Positions 1-6,443 of a stretch of DNA of 6,443 bases are shown here, piece after piece. Under the pieces are notes generated by a model. That model was given only the letters and a program-made list of their open reading frames with translations, ran no database searches and was not told where the DNA came from. Position 1 is the stretch's first letter. Every line of letters begins with the position of its first letter. The DNA comes from Limisphaerales bacterium. GTDB lineage: Bacteria > Verrucomicrobiota > Verrucomicrobiia > Limisphaerales > UBA8199. A program made the position numbers and the translations under genes. Location of the stretch: the NCBI GenBank assembly GCA_025356925.1, contig JANXQE010000031.1:1-6443 (forward strand), in the 5' to 3' direction.

Positions 1-1269
1 GTAATAATTCCAGTTGGAGGGAAGGAAATCGCGATGCAGCCCAATGACAATGATCACAAACCGTTCGAACCACATGCCGACGTTGACCAGGATCGAGATA
101 ATGAACACCACGACCAGGTTGTGGCGCAGCTTGCGGAACCAGAACAACTGCGGCACCAGCACGTTGCAGGTCACCATCGGTATCCACGCCCATTGGTATG
201 GACCCAGGGCGCGGTTCATGAAATGGAATCGCTCGTTGGGATTCCCGCTGTACCAGGCGATGAAAAACTCCATGGCGTACGCGTAACCGACAATCGATCC
301 GGTGGCCAGGGTCACTTTGCACATCAAATCGATGTGCCGCATGGTGATGATGTCTTGGAGTTTGAAAATGGAGCGCAACGGGATCAGCAACGTCAACACC
401 ATACCGAATCCTGAGAAAACAGCGCCGGCGACGAAATACGGCGGGAAGATGGTGGTGTGCCATCCCGGTAGCTGAGAGACTGAAAAATCGAGCGACACGA
501 TCGAGTGAACGGACAGCACCAGCGGAGTCGATAAGCCGGCCAGGATCAGATACGCCTTTTCGTAATTGCTCCAGTGCCGGTTTGAACCGGTCCAACCCAG
601 GGCAAATAATCCATACAGGAACTGGCGAACCCGGGTTTTGGCCCGGTCGCGCATCACCGCCAAATCAGGCACCAGGCCCATGTACCAGAACAGAACAGAG
701 ACTGTGAAGTAAGTTGAGACGGCGAAGACGTCCCACATCAGCGGAGAGCGGAACTGCGGCCAAATCGAGTTGGCGTTTGGAATCGGAAACAGCCACCAAT
801 CGTACCAGACCCGTCCGACGTGAATGGCGGGATAAATGCCCGCGCACATGACCGCGAAGATGGTCATGGCTTCGGCCGCCCGGTTAACCGCCGTGCGCCA
901 GCGTTGGCGCAGCAGAAACAAGATCGCCGAGATCAGGGTGCCCGCGTGGCCGATGCCGATCCACCAGACGAAGTTGACAATGTCCCACGCCCACATCACG
1001 GGGTGACGATTGCCCCAAACACCGACGCCGGTGGAAATCTGGTAGCTCAGCATGAACAGGAGCATGCCCAGGGCCAGGGCGCTCGGAATAAACAAAATCC
1101 ACCACCACACCGGGGCCTTGTCCTCGCTGAGCGAGGCCACCCGGTTTGAGATCCAGCCGAAACTGCGCAGGTTGCCCACCAGCGGCGGCCGCTGCAGTTC
1201 AACCGGCGTCCCGGGCACCACCACCTGGCTGGCGTGCGAACCGCTCATCGAGGTCACTCCGGAGGCCAT
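1..1269 (-). CDS. actC: Alternative complex III subunit ActC, NrfD-like membrane quinol-binding protein (3' end cut by window edge)
   Basis: Partial gene: 423 codons are open from ATG at 1269 to the left edge with no stop, so roughly the last 50-60 residues of a family member are missing. ActC is the NrfD/PsrC-type integral membrane subunit that binds quinol and passes its electrons to the iron-sulfur part of ActB. A hydrophilic N-terminal stretch of about 54 residues is followed by nine hydrophobic segments at roughly 56-78, 95-120, 133-155, 178-200, 237-257, 275-298, 316-340, 360-378 and 386-410; a tenth would lie beyond the edge. His150 (in YPAIHVGRVWYDWW) and Asp180 (in SPLMWDVFAVS) sit in the places and at the spacing I recall for the quinol-site His/Asp pair of characterised ActC; that assignment is from memory. 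The start shares one base with the actB stop (TAATG), indicating coupled translation. A second in-frame ATG at codon 8 (1248-1246) has GGAG 8 bases upstream and could be the true start. Confidence 0.95.
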   Translation of the reverse strand, partial: MASGVTSMSGSHASQVVVPGTPVELQRPPLVGNLRSFGWISNRVASLSEDKAPVWWWILFIPSALALGMLLFMLSYQISTGVGVWGNRHPVMWAWDIVNFVWWIGIGHAGTLISAILFLLRQRWRTAVNRAAEAMTIFAVMCAGIYPAIHVGRVWYDWWLFPIPNANSIWPQFRSPLMWDVFAVSTYFTVSVLFWYMGLVPDLAVMRDRAKTRVRQFLYGLFALGWTGSNRHWSNYEKAYLILAGLSTPLVLSVHSIVSLDFSVSQLPGWHTTIFPPYFVAGAVFSGFGMVLTLLIPLRSIFKLQDIITMRHIDLMCKVTLATGSIVGYAYAMEFFIAWYSGNPNERFHFMNRALGPYQWAWIPMVTCNVLVPQLFWFRKLRHNLVVVFIISILVNVGMWFERFVIIVIGLHRDFLPSNWNYY

Positions 1270-4200
1270 TAGTGCGCCCCTTTCTCGGCGTGCTCGACCC
1301 CGGCCGGCGCCCCGTGCTCATGGAATGGATCCCCCATCTTCTGCTCGTATTCGCGCAGGCTTAACGGGGCTTCATAATAATCTGGCATCTTGGGTTTTGG
1401 ATTGCGAACGCGGGCCAGGTAAGTCGTGCGGGGCTTCGTCAGAAGCGTTTCGAGAACCGAGTAATCGCGGTCAAGCTGCTTCAACTTCGAAACGCGACTC
1501 TCCGGATCTTTCAAATTGCCAAACACGATGGCCCCCGCGGGGCAGGCCTGAGCGCACGCGGTCGTGAAGGAGTCGGCTGGGACCACCACGTCGCCCGAGG
1601 CGCCCGCCTTGGTCTTCTGCGCGATTTTGGCTTGCTCGATCCGCTGGATGCAGTAGGTGCATTTCTCCATCACACCACGCATGCGGACCGTTACGTCGGG
1701 GTTCTTGATCATCTTCATCAAGTCCCACTCGTCGTCTTTGCGGTGGCCAAAGGGCCCGAGGTAAAATTGGCCAATCGGCCGCTTGTTGTAATCGAAATAA
1801 TTAAAGCGGCGGACCTTGTACGGACAGTTGTTCGAGCAATAGCGCGTGCCGACACAACGGTTGTAGGTCATCACGTTCAACCCTTCCTGATCGTGGGAGG
1901 TCGCATTGACGGGACAGACGTTTTCGCAGGGCGCGGATTCGCAATGCTGGCAGAGCATTGGCTGCGTGACCACTTGCGGATTATCGATCCATTCCTCGAA
2001 CTGCTGGTCCTGTTCCCGGTGGAACGTGTCCATAAAGCTCCCGCGAGTGGGGCGCCCCGAATAATACCGATCGATCCGCAGCCAATGCATCTCCCGGCCG
2101 CGCTTTATCTGGTCTTTGCCGACAATGGGCACGTTATTTTCACTCTGGCAAGCGACCATGCAAGCGGAACAGCCGACGCAGCGGTTCAAATCGATCGACA
2201 TCCCCCATTGATGAATGCCCTTTTGCTTGAGTTCATCGAACGGGTTGGGATACATCGGCGCGAGCACCTCCGATTCCTCAACTTCCATGTTCTTGGCGAA
2301 CCGCGGCTTTTCCCGGTACTGTTCGAGGTTGGCCTCCCGGATGATCGGCCGGCCTTCCATCGACCAATGGTCCTGGGTGCAGGAGAGAGGATAAGTTTGG
2401 TTCACCAATTGAATCGAGGCTCCCACGGCAAAATTGGGGGCGGCGACGGTGCGCAAACCATATGCATTGAAGCCGGTGCCGGTACCGACCCGCCCGGTCC
2501 TGGTGCGACCATAGCCCAGGGCCAGGCCGAGTGAATCGTTTGCAAACCCGGGTTGCACCCAGATCGGTCCGCGAACGGACCGCCCGCCGAGTTGGATTTC
2601 CACCACGTCCGAGTTCTTAACCCCAAGTTCCGAAGCGGTCTTGCGGCTCACGAGCACCGCGTTATCCCAGACCAATTTCGTCGTCGGATCCGGCAGTTCC
2701 TGAAGCCAACCGTTATTCGTGTAGCGCCCATCATCAACGCTGTAATCGCGATGGAAAACCACTTCGAGTCTGTCCTTCGAGGGAGCTTCAACTTTCACTG
2801 AAGCGAGCGCTCGGGAAACTGCGCTTGCATCCAGGCTTACTCCGACCGCGCGGGCCGCCGAGTCGTGCAGAAACCCGTCATGCAGAAATTTGCGCCAGCT
2901 GGCTTCGAGGTCAGCACCACCGACCAATCCGGCGAAGGTTTCGCGCACGATCGCGTAGGGCTCGGTGATGGCCAATCCAGCAATTCGAGCCAGGATTTCG
3001 AGCTCCGTAAGCCCGCCAAACAGGGGCGCGATTAAGGGCTGTATAGGGACCAGCGTGCCGTCGCCGGTGCGCGCATCGCCCCAGGACTCCAGGTAGTGTG
3101 CCCCCGGGAAATGCCAGTCACATTGCGCAAACGTTTCATCTTCGTGGTACGCCAACCGGGCCACCATTTTGGCTTTGCGCTGAGTATTGACCCAATCCAG
3201 GTCTGCGGGAGCGTTATAAACCGGGTTGCCGCCTAACATTACCAGGGTATCGACCTGCCCCGCGTTGAGGGCTTGAGCCAACTCGGCAATCCCCAGTCCC
3301 ACGAGTTCGGGTACCTGGTGGAGAATTACCGTTTTTCCAACATTTTCGAGCGCGGCATTGATGGCGTGGGCGAGCAAGTGTACCGCGAGAGGTTGGCGGT
3401 GGCCGGCCACCACTAATGATTTACCCTTGTTTTGAAGCAAATCCTGCGCGCACTCAGTAATCCATTTCGGATCCACTCCAGCCGCGGTGCCGAGGTTTTC
3501 CAAGCCGCTCAGCGGGCTCTGTTTGAGGATCTCGGCAGCCAACGCTCCCGCGACTTGAACCACGGCGCTGCTGGGCAGCCGCAATCGATGGTCCGCGTTG
3601 AACCCGGTCAAGCTCATCAGGCTCTCGATGATGTACAACCGATTGGGAGAATCTGAGGGTTTCTCCAGACCCCGGCGGCTGGAGAACCGACGGATGTGGT
3701 TCTGAGCGTCCTCCTCTGCGCCGAGGAAATCGCAATCCAGCGACACGATCACGTCGGCTTTATCAAACTGGAAATACGGTTTTACAGATTGGCCGAAGGC
3801 CTGAGAAGCCGCGCGCCGATGCACATCCAAATCGACCGGCTCGTGGCTGTACCAACGAGCCTGAGGAAATTTGCCGGCCATGAGCTTTTGCAGCCGGAGC
3901 CGGGAGGGAGAATTGTTGTGCTCCACGAGGAAGGCAAGCCCTTGGCCGCCGCTGGCCTCGGCCTGGCGCGACAACTGAGACAGAAAATCGAGGGCGCCTT
4001 CAGTTGTGGCATTTTTACCATTGTTCGTAAACCTGGTCGCGCGGTCCGGATCATACAAGTTGAGGATCGAGGCCTGAGCGAAGCGATCGGTGCCGCCGTT
4101 GCTGTCTGGGTGGAGCGCATTGCCCTCTACCTTGGTCGGCCGGCCATCGTTGGATTTGGCCACCAGGGGTATGGCGCTGCTCTGGGTCGGCATGGCCGTC

Positions 4201-4499
4201 GCATAAAACTGCGGGACGCCGTGCACGTAGTTCTCCGGCATCTTGCCGAACGGTTCGAGTTTCTCGACCGGTCGACGGCAACCACCGCCGGCGAAGCCGA
4301 GCCCCGCGAGCAGGAACGAGGCCGACATGATTTTGGTAAAGTGGCGGCGCGAAACCGGATCCGTCCACTCACTGGCGCCGGCGGGAAATTCGCGCTCCAC
4401 CCATTGGCGGAACTCCGGCGCCTCCGCAAGCTCATCGAGGCTGCGCCAGTAGGCACGGCCAGAAACCGGTTGAGGACCTGGGGCGGAAATCTTTTTCAT
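1269..4499 (-). CDS. actB: Alternative complex III subunit ActB, fused molybdopterin-oxidoreductase-like and iron-sulfur protein with extended Tat leader
   Basis: Complete, 1076 residues, the usual size for fused ActB. ActB carries electrons from quinol at ActC to the hemes of ActA on the periplasmic face. Residues 1-77 form an extended Tat leader: a conserved YWRSLDELAEAPEFRQWV block at 17-34, the twin-arginine motif SRRHFTK at 50-56, a short hydrophobic stretch, and Cys74 as a possible lipid-attachment site. Residues from about 78 to 745 resemble a molybdopterin oxidoreductase, including the C-terminal beta-barrel-like part near 600-690. They lack the N-terminal Cys cluster of true molybdoenzymes, as expected because ActB is known to bind no molybdenum cofactor. 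Residues from about 760 to 1000 are the ferredoxin-like domain with four cluster motifs: Cys774/777/780/784; Cys850/853/858/862; Cys882/888/892, with Thr885 replacing the usual second Cys ([3Fe-4S] type); and Cys947/950 with Cys982/986. The start overlaps the actA stop as ATGA. No clear Shine-Dalgarno precedes it, so translation probably depends on coupling. Fusion of the two halves, with the pentaheme ActA neighbour, argues against Qrc or polysulfide reductase. Confidence 0.97.
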   Translation of the reverse strand: MKKISAPGPQPVSGRAYWRSLDELAEAPEFRQWVEREFPAGASEWTDPVSRRHFTKIMSASFLLAGLGFAGGGCRRPVEKLEPFGKMPENYVHGVPQFYATAMPTQSSAIPLVAKSNDGRPTKVEGNALHPDSNGGTDRFAQASILNLYDPDRATRFTNNGKNATTEGALDFLSQLSRQAEASGGQGLAFLVEHNNSPSRLRLQKLMAGKFPQARWYSHEPVDLDVHRRAASQAFGQSVKPYFQFDKADVIVSLDCDFLGAEEDAQNHIRRFSSRRGLEKPSDSPNRLYIIESLMSLTGFNADHRLRLPSSAVVQVAGALAAEILKQSPLSGLENLGTAAGVDPKWITECAQDLLQNKGKSLVVAGHRQPLAVHLLAHAINAALENVGKTVILHQVPELVGLGIAELAQALNAGQVDTLVMLGGNPVYNAPADLDWVNTQRKAKMVARLAYHEDETFAQCDWHFPGAHYLESWGDARTGDGTLVPIQPLIAPLFGGLTELEILARIAGLAITEPYAIVRETFAGLVGGADLEASWRKFLHDGFLHDSAARAVGVSLDASAVSRALASVKVEAPSKDRLEVVFHRDYSVDDGRYTNNGWLQELPDPTTKLVWDNAVLVSRKTASELGVKNSDVVEIQLGGRSVRGPIWVQPGFANDSLGLALGYGRTRTGRVGTGTGFNAYGLRTVAAPNFAVGASIQLVNQTYPLSCTQDHWSMEGRPIIREANLEQYREKPRFAKNMEVEESEVLAPMYPNPFDELKQKGIHQWGMSIDLNRCVGCSACMVACQSENNVPIVGKDQIKRGREMHWLRIDRYYSGRPTRGSFMDTFHREQDQQFEEWIDNPQVVTQPMLCQHCESAPCENVCPVNATSHDQEGLNVMTYNRCVGTRYCSNNCPYKVRRFNYFDYNKRPIGQFYLGPFGHRKDDEWDLMKMIKNPDVTVRMRGVMEKCTYCIQRIEQAKIAQKTKAGASGDVVVPADSFTTACAQACPAGAIVFGNLKDPESRVSKLKQLDRDYSVLETLLTKPRTTYLARVRNPKPKMPDYYEAPLSLREYEQKMGDPFHEHGAPAGVEHAEKGAH

Positions 4500-5149
4500 C
4501 GGTGGCAGGCGGAACAGTTCTGCAGCGATTCAACATGCCACTGCGACATGGCTTTCTGACCGAACTCCCGCTGCTTCTCGGCCGATTCGGGCGTCCAGTT
4601 CAGGTCGGTGATCTTATCCAACGGCCGCAACTTGGTTTCGGGATGGCGATGGCAGTCGAGACAGAAAGTCATGCTGAGCGGTTGGTAGTGGTAGACTTCG
4701 TCCATCTTGTTGATTGGACCGTGGCATTCAACGCAACTGATGCCGCGGTCCACGTGCACGGAGTGGTTGAAATAAACGTAATCGGGCACTCGATGGATCT
4801 GGACCCAGGGTATCGGCTGGCCGCTCAGCGCGCTATCACGCACCAGGGACAGGCGCGGATCGTCCTTCAACACCTGGTTATGACAATTCATGCAGGTGGA
4901 ACTGGCGGGGATGTTCGAAAACCAGGACTTTTCCACAGCGTTATGACAATAGCGGCAATCAAGCCCAAGCTGGCCGGCATGGGTGGCGTGGGAAAAGGCT
5001 ACCGGCTGGATCGGCTGATAACCCACTCGCGAATACTTCGGCGTGAGATAATACCAGGGACCGGCAACCAAAGCGCCCCCAAGGAGGATACCGCCAACGA
5101 TGAGCATTACCGGCAACCGGTTGGTCCATTTGGGGAAAATAGCTGACAT
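4496..5149 (-). CDS. actA: Alternative complex III subunit ActA, membrane-anchored pentaheme cytochrome c
   Basis: Complete, 217 residues. ActA is the multiheme electron-exit subunit of ACIII, held in the membrane by one N-terminal helix with its hemes on the periplasmic side. One hydrophobic segment spans about residues 12-35, with Lys7 and Arg11 on its cytoplasmic side; it looks like an uncleaved anchor. Five CXXCH heme sites follow: CRYCH at 65-69, CMNCH at 86-90, CVECH at 139-143, CLDCH at 163-167 and CSACH at 212-216, the last almost at the C-terminus. Extra histidines (54, 57, 119, 129, 132, 154, 169, 205) are available as distal ligands; the HxxH pairs at 54/57 and 129/132 are typical of class III / c7-like multiheme cytochromes. 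Five hemes is the count known for characterised ActA. The ATG at 5149 has AGGA 7 bases upstream. It is the first gene of the act cluster, its stop TGA overlaps the actB start, and heme attachment requires the cytochrome c maturation machinery encoded elsewhere. Confidence 0.96.
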   Translation of the reverse strand: MSAIFPKWTNRLPVMLIVGGILLGGALVAGPWYYLTPKYSRVGYQPIQPVAFSHATHAGQLGLDCRYCHNAVEKSWFSNIPASSTCMNCHNQVLKDDPRLSLVRDSALSGQPIPWVQIHRVPDYVYFNHSVHVDRGISCVECHGPINKMDEVYHYQPLSMTFCLDCHRHPETKLRPLDKITDLNWTPESAEKQREFGQKAMSQWHVESLQNCSACHR

Positions 5150-5156
5150 CGAACGT

Positions 5157-5162
5157 TCCTTT
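5157..5162 (-). promoter_or_regulatory. Shine-Dalgarno of actA
   Basis: The minus strand reads AAAGGA, ending 7 bases before the ATG of actA. It is the best ribosome binding site in the act cluster, in keeping with actA being the first gene of the transcript. Confidence 0.7.
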
Positions 5163-5318
5163 AGCTAGCAGGCAGCGAACGCCGCAGCAATTCCCTGCTG
5201 TGGAGCAACGACGCAGCGGCAGCGCCAGCCACCATAAGGCGAAACGATATAGGTATGTCCCGTCAGGCTCAGCATAAGCTTAAAGGCGATGGATTGTTGT
5301 GCATCGGCAGTAAACGTC

Positions 5319-5340
5319 AATTGTTTTCTTCACGACAATT
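5319..5340. repeat. Short inverted repeat AATTGT-N10-ACAATT, possible operator
   Basis: Two perfect 6-base arms, AATTGT (5319-5324) and ACAATT (5335-5340), are separated by 10 bases, giving a centre-to-centre spacing of 16. It lies in the AT-rich part of the lysA-actA gap, about 170 bases upstream of the actA start. The size and symmetry would suit a dimeric repressor or activator. Arms this short can arise by chance, and no known regulator's site is recognised. Confidence 0.2.
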
Positions 5341-5488
5341 TTTGATAAGTCGTCTCGCAGCAAACAGCGCACATCCAAATTCGATCACCGGAGCGCTTGC
5401 CGAACGGAATTAATACCGCCTGGCCCGACCGCCCGCAAGCAGGGTTCGTACGATTTCGTTATCCTTAATACTTTGAATAAGAATGACA

Positions 5489-5517
5489 GCATCCGGGCGC
5501 TGCGCGGGGCGCCATGC
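5489..5517 (-). terminator. GC-rich hairpin downstream of lysA, possible terminator
   Basis: On the minus strand GCAT-GGCGC pairs with GCGCC and, after a 3-base bulge, ATGC, around an 8-base loop. It starts 23 bases past the lysA stop, where a terminator would be expected. What follows (TGTCATTCTTATTC) is only loosely T-rich and has no proper U-tract, so an intrinsic terminator is uncertain; lysA may end by another route. Confidence 0.25.
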
Positions 5518-5540
5518 CGGCGGGGACTGAACGAGAAACG

Positions 5541-6443
5541 TCACGCTCGCGCCGAAGCTGGCCTCAACCAGCGCGCCACTTTTTCGTGTCCCCAGATCTC
5601 CCTAAGCGGCTGGCGTTCGCGCACCAGGGCTGCCTGGCTGCCGTTCACCAGAACCTCCGCCGCAAGGGCGCGGGTGTTGTAATTGGAAGACATGACCGAC
5701 CCATAAGCCCCGGCGCTCATGAGGACCAGGTACTCACCCTCGCGAGACCTGGCCAGGGGCCGATCCTGGCAAAAGAAATCACCTGATTCACAGATGGGGC
5801 CCACCACGTCGGACTCGACGAGGACGCCCGATTTTCGCGTCAGGGGCACAATCTCGTGGTAGGCCTCGTAAAACGCGGGACGAATGAGGTCATTCATCGC
5901 GGCGTCCACGATCAGAAAATTCTTGGAGCCGGTTCGCTTGACGTATTCCACCCGGGTGACGAGCACACCTGCGTTGCCGGAGATGAAGCGGCCCGGCTCG
6001 AGCAGAATGCGCAGGCCCAGCGGCTGGAGCAGCGGCAGAAGCCGGTCGGCGTAGGTCTTCGGGGTCAGGATCTTTTTGGCCGCGGAGGAGGTCCACCATT
6101 CTGGGCTACCGCTGGCCAACGCGGGGTTGTAGATGATGCCTAAGCCGCCGCCGATGCTCAGAAACTCCAGCGCATACCGCTCTTTTAGGCGGGCCACCAG
6201 GGGTGACACCTTACGAACGGCTTCCGCGAACGGGTTGACCTCGGTGATTTGGGAGCCAATGTGCATTTGCAGCCCACGAAGGCGCACATGTTTCAGCCGG
6301 CTCGCACGCGCGTAAACCGCTTCGACCTGGTCGAAGGCGACGCCAAACTTGTTCTGGTAGGTCCCGGTGGTGATTTTTTTGTGAGTGTGCGCTTCCACAT
6401 CCGGGTTAACCCGCACCGCGACCGGGGCGACCTTTCTCAGGCG
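5541..6443 (-). CDS. lysA: Diaminopimelate decarboxylase (5' end cut by window edge)
   Basis: Partial: 300 residues and the TGA stop are present, and the frame stays open to the right edge. Roughly 115-120 N-terminal residues of a usual ~420-residue protein are missing, including the lysine that binds pyridoxal phosphate. LysA decarboxylates meso-2,6-diaminopimelate to L-lysine in the cytoplasm, the last step of the diaminopimelate pathway. Family motifs appear in order, numbered from the window edge: RVNPDV (11-16) with TTG (25-27), MHIGSQ (60-65), IGGGLG (the glycine-rich PLP phosphate loop), LLEPGRF, VDAAMNDLIRPAFYEAYHE, GPICESGDFF (supplying the CES motif that contacts substrate across the dimer) and GAYGSVMSSNYN near the C-terminus. 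This set favours LysA over ornithine/arginine or carboxynorspermidine decarboxylases of the same fold. The GTG at 6416 lies inside the conserved barrel and is not the true start. It is on the same strand as actA but 391 bases away, so probably a separate transcript. Confidence 0.96.
   Translation of the reverse strand, partial: RLRKVAPVAVRVNPDVEAHTHKKITTGTYQNKFGVAFDQVEAVYARASRLKHVRLRGLQMHIGSQITEVNPFAEAVRKVSPLVARLKERYALEFLSIGGGLGIIYNPALASGSPEWWTSSAAKKILTPKTYADRLLPLLQPLGLRILLEPGRFISGNAGVLVTRVEYVKRTGSKNFLIVDAAMNDLIRPAFYEAYHEIVPLTRKSGVLVESDVVGPICESGDFFCQDRPLARSREGEYLVLMSAGAYGSVMSSNYNTRALAAEVLVNGSQAALVRERQPLREIWGHEKVARWLRPASARA

Larger units (their letters stand above)
5150..5540. other. Intergenic region between lysA and actA, presumed to hold the act promoter
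   Basis: No convincing gene lies in these 391 bases. The region separates two genes on the same strand and is the only place in the window where an act promoter could sit. I found no sigma70 promoter with two good boxes. The nearest pieces on the minus strand are TTGACG at 5320-5315, without a good -10 at 16-18 bases, and TATATC at 5251-5246, without a good -35. The middle part (about 5290-5345) is more AT-rich than the flanking genes and holds an inverted repeat. A 24-codon reading frame (5235-5161) ends in the actA Shine-Dalgarno but has no ribosome binding site of its own. Confidence 0.6.

Noticed and set aside
34..414. Plus-strand open frame of 126 codons, rich in His and Asp, near the left edge
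   Set aside because: It is a shadow of actC, whose hydrophobic segments continue in the minus-strand frame through this stretch to position 1.
1632..2534. Plus-strand open frame of 300 codons opposite the iron-sulfur domain of actB
   Set aside because: It covers the cysteine-rich cluster motifs of actB in antisense; the conserved protein on the minus strand explains the sequence fully.
1269..4499. Catalytic molybdoenzyme (polysulfide, tetrathionate or formate oxidoreductase type)
   Set aside because: No CxxCxxxC-type N-terminal cluster follows the Tat leader, the Fe-S part is fused to it, and the neighbours are a pentaheme ActA and an ActC; this fits the cofactor-free ActB.
3696..4559. Long plus-strand open frame (287 codons) opposite the 5' part of actB
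   Set aside because: It is antisense to a strongly supported gene, its translation has no recognisable domain, and long antisense frames are common opposite GC-rich coding sequence.
4502..5146. Plus-strand open frame of 214 codons almost exactly opposite actA
   Set aside because: A mirror frame of the pentaheme cytochrome gene; the five CXXCH motifs on the minus strand settle which strand is coding.
5246..5320. Sigma70 promoter for actA using TTGACG (5320-5315) or TATATC (5251-5246)
   Set aside because: Neither hexamer has a partner with more than three matches at 16-18 bases spacing, so no promoter can be called.
5541..6416. GTG at 6416 as the start of lysA
   Set aside because: The frame continues to the right edge with residues typical of the family just before RVNPDV, and the N-terminal part with the PLP lysine would be missing, so the gene is cut by the window rather than short.

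Overview
The window carries one gene block, entirely on the minus strand. Reading in the direction of transcription (right to left), it holds the 3' part of lysA (diaminopimelate decarboxylase), a non-coding gap of about 390 bases, and the first three genes of an alternative complex III (ACIII) operon. These are actA (pentaheme cytochrome c), actB (a single protein fusing a molybdopterin-oxidoreductase-like part to an iron-sulfur part) and actC (an NrfD-like membrane quinol-binding subunit, cut by the left edge).

Layout: 1-1269 is actC, missing its C-terminus. 1269-4499 is complete actB. 4496-5149 is complete actA. 5150-5540 is intergenic, with the actA ribosome binding site and two weak inverted repeats. 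5541-6443 is lysA, missing its N-terminus. The three act genes overlap (ATGA between actA and actB, TAATG between actB and actC), so they almost certainly form one transcript with coupled translation. The rest of the operon (actD, actE, actF and often heme-copper oxidase genes) would be expected beyond the left edge; this is inference, not seen.

How they work together: ACIII replaces the cytochrome bc1 complex. In the known complexes ActC binds quinol in the membrane, the iron-sulfur clusters of ActB take the electrons, and the hemes of ActA pass them toward a soluble or oxidase-bound cytochrome c. Every cofactor motif expected of these three subunits can be read here: five CXXCH sites in ActA, three [4Fe-4S] motifs plus one [3Fe-4S] motif in ActB, and the paired His and Asp in ActC. 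lysA (last step of lysine synthesis, from meso-diaminopimelate) is a neighbour on the same strand but has no functional tie to ACIII.

Organism: a moderately GC-rich, respiring, diderm-type bacterium with Tat export and cytochrome c maturation. ACIII with a fused ActB and an extended Tat leader is common in Bacteroidota, Verrucomicrobiota, Planctomycetota, Acidobacteriota and some Proteobacteria. The GC-rich style suggests a Verrucomicrobiota-like or Acidobacteriota-like genome, but this is a low-confidence guess. I see no mobile element, CRISPR array, tRNA or rRNA, and no sign of a previously undescribed system; the window looks like well-preserved core respiratory metabolism.
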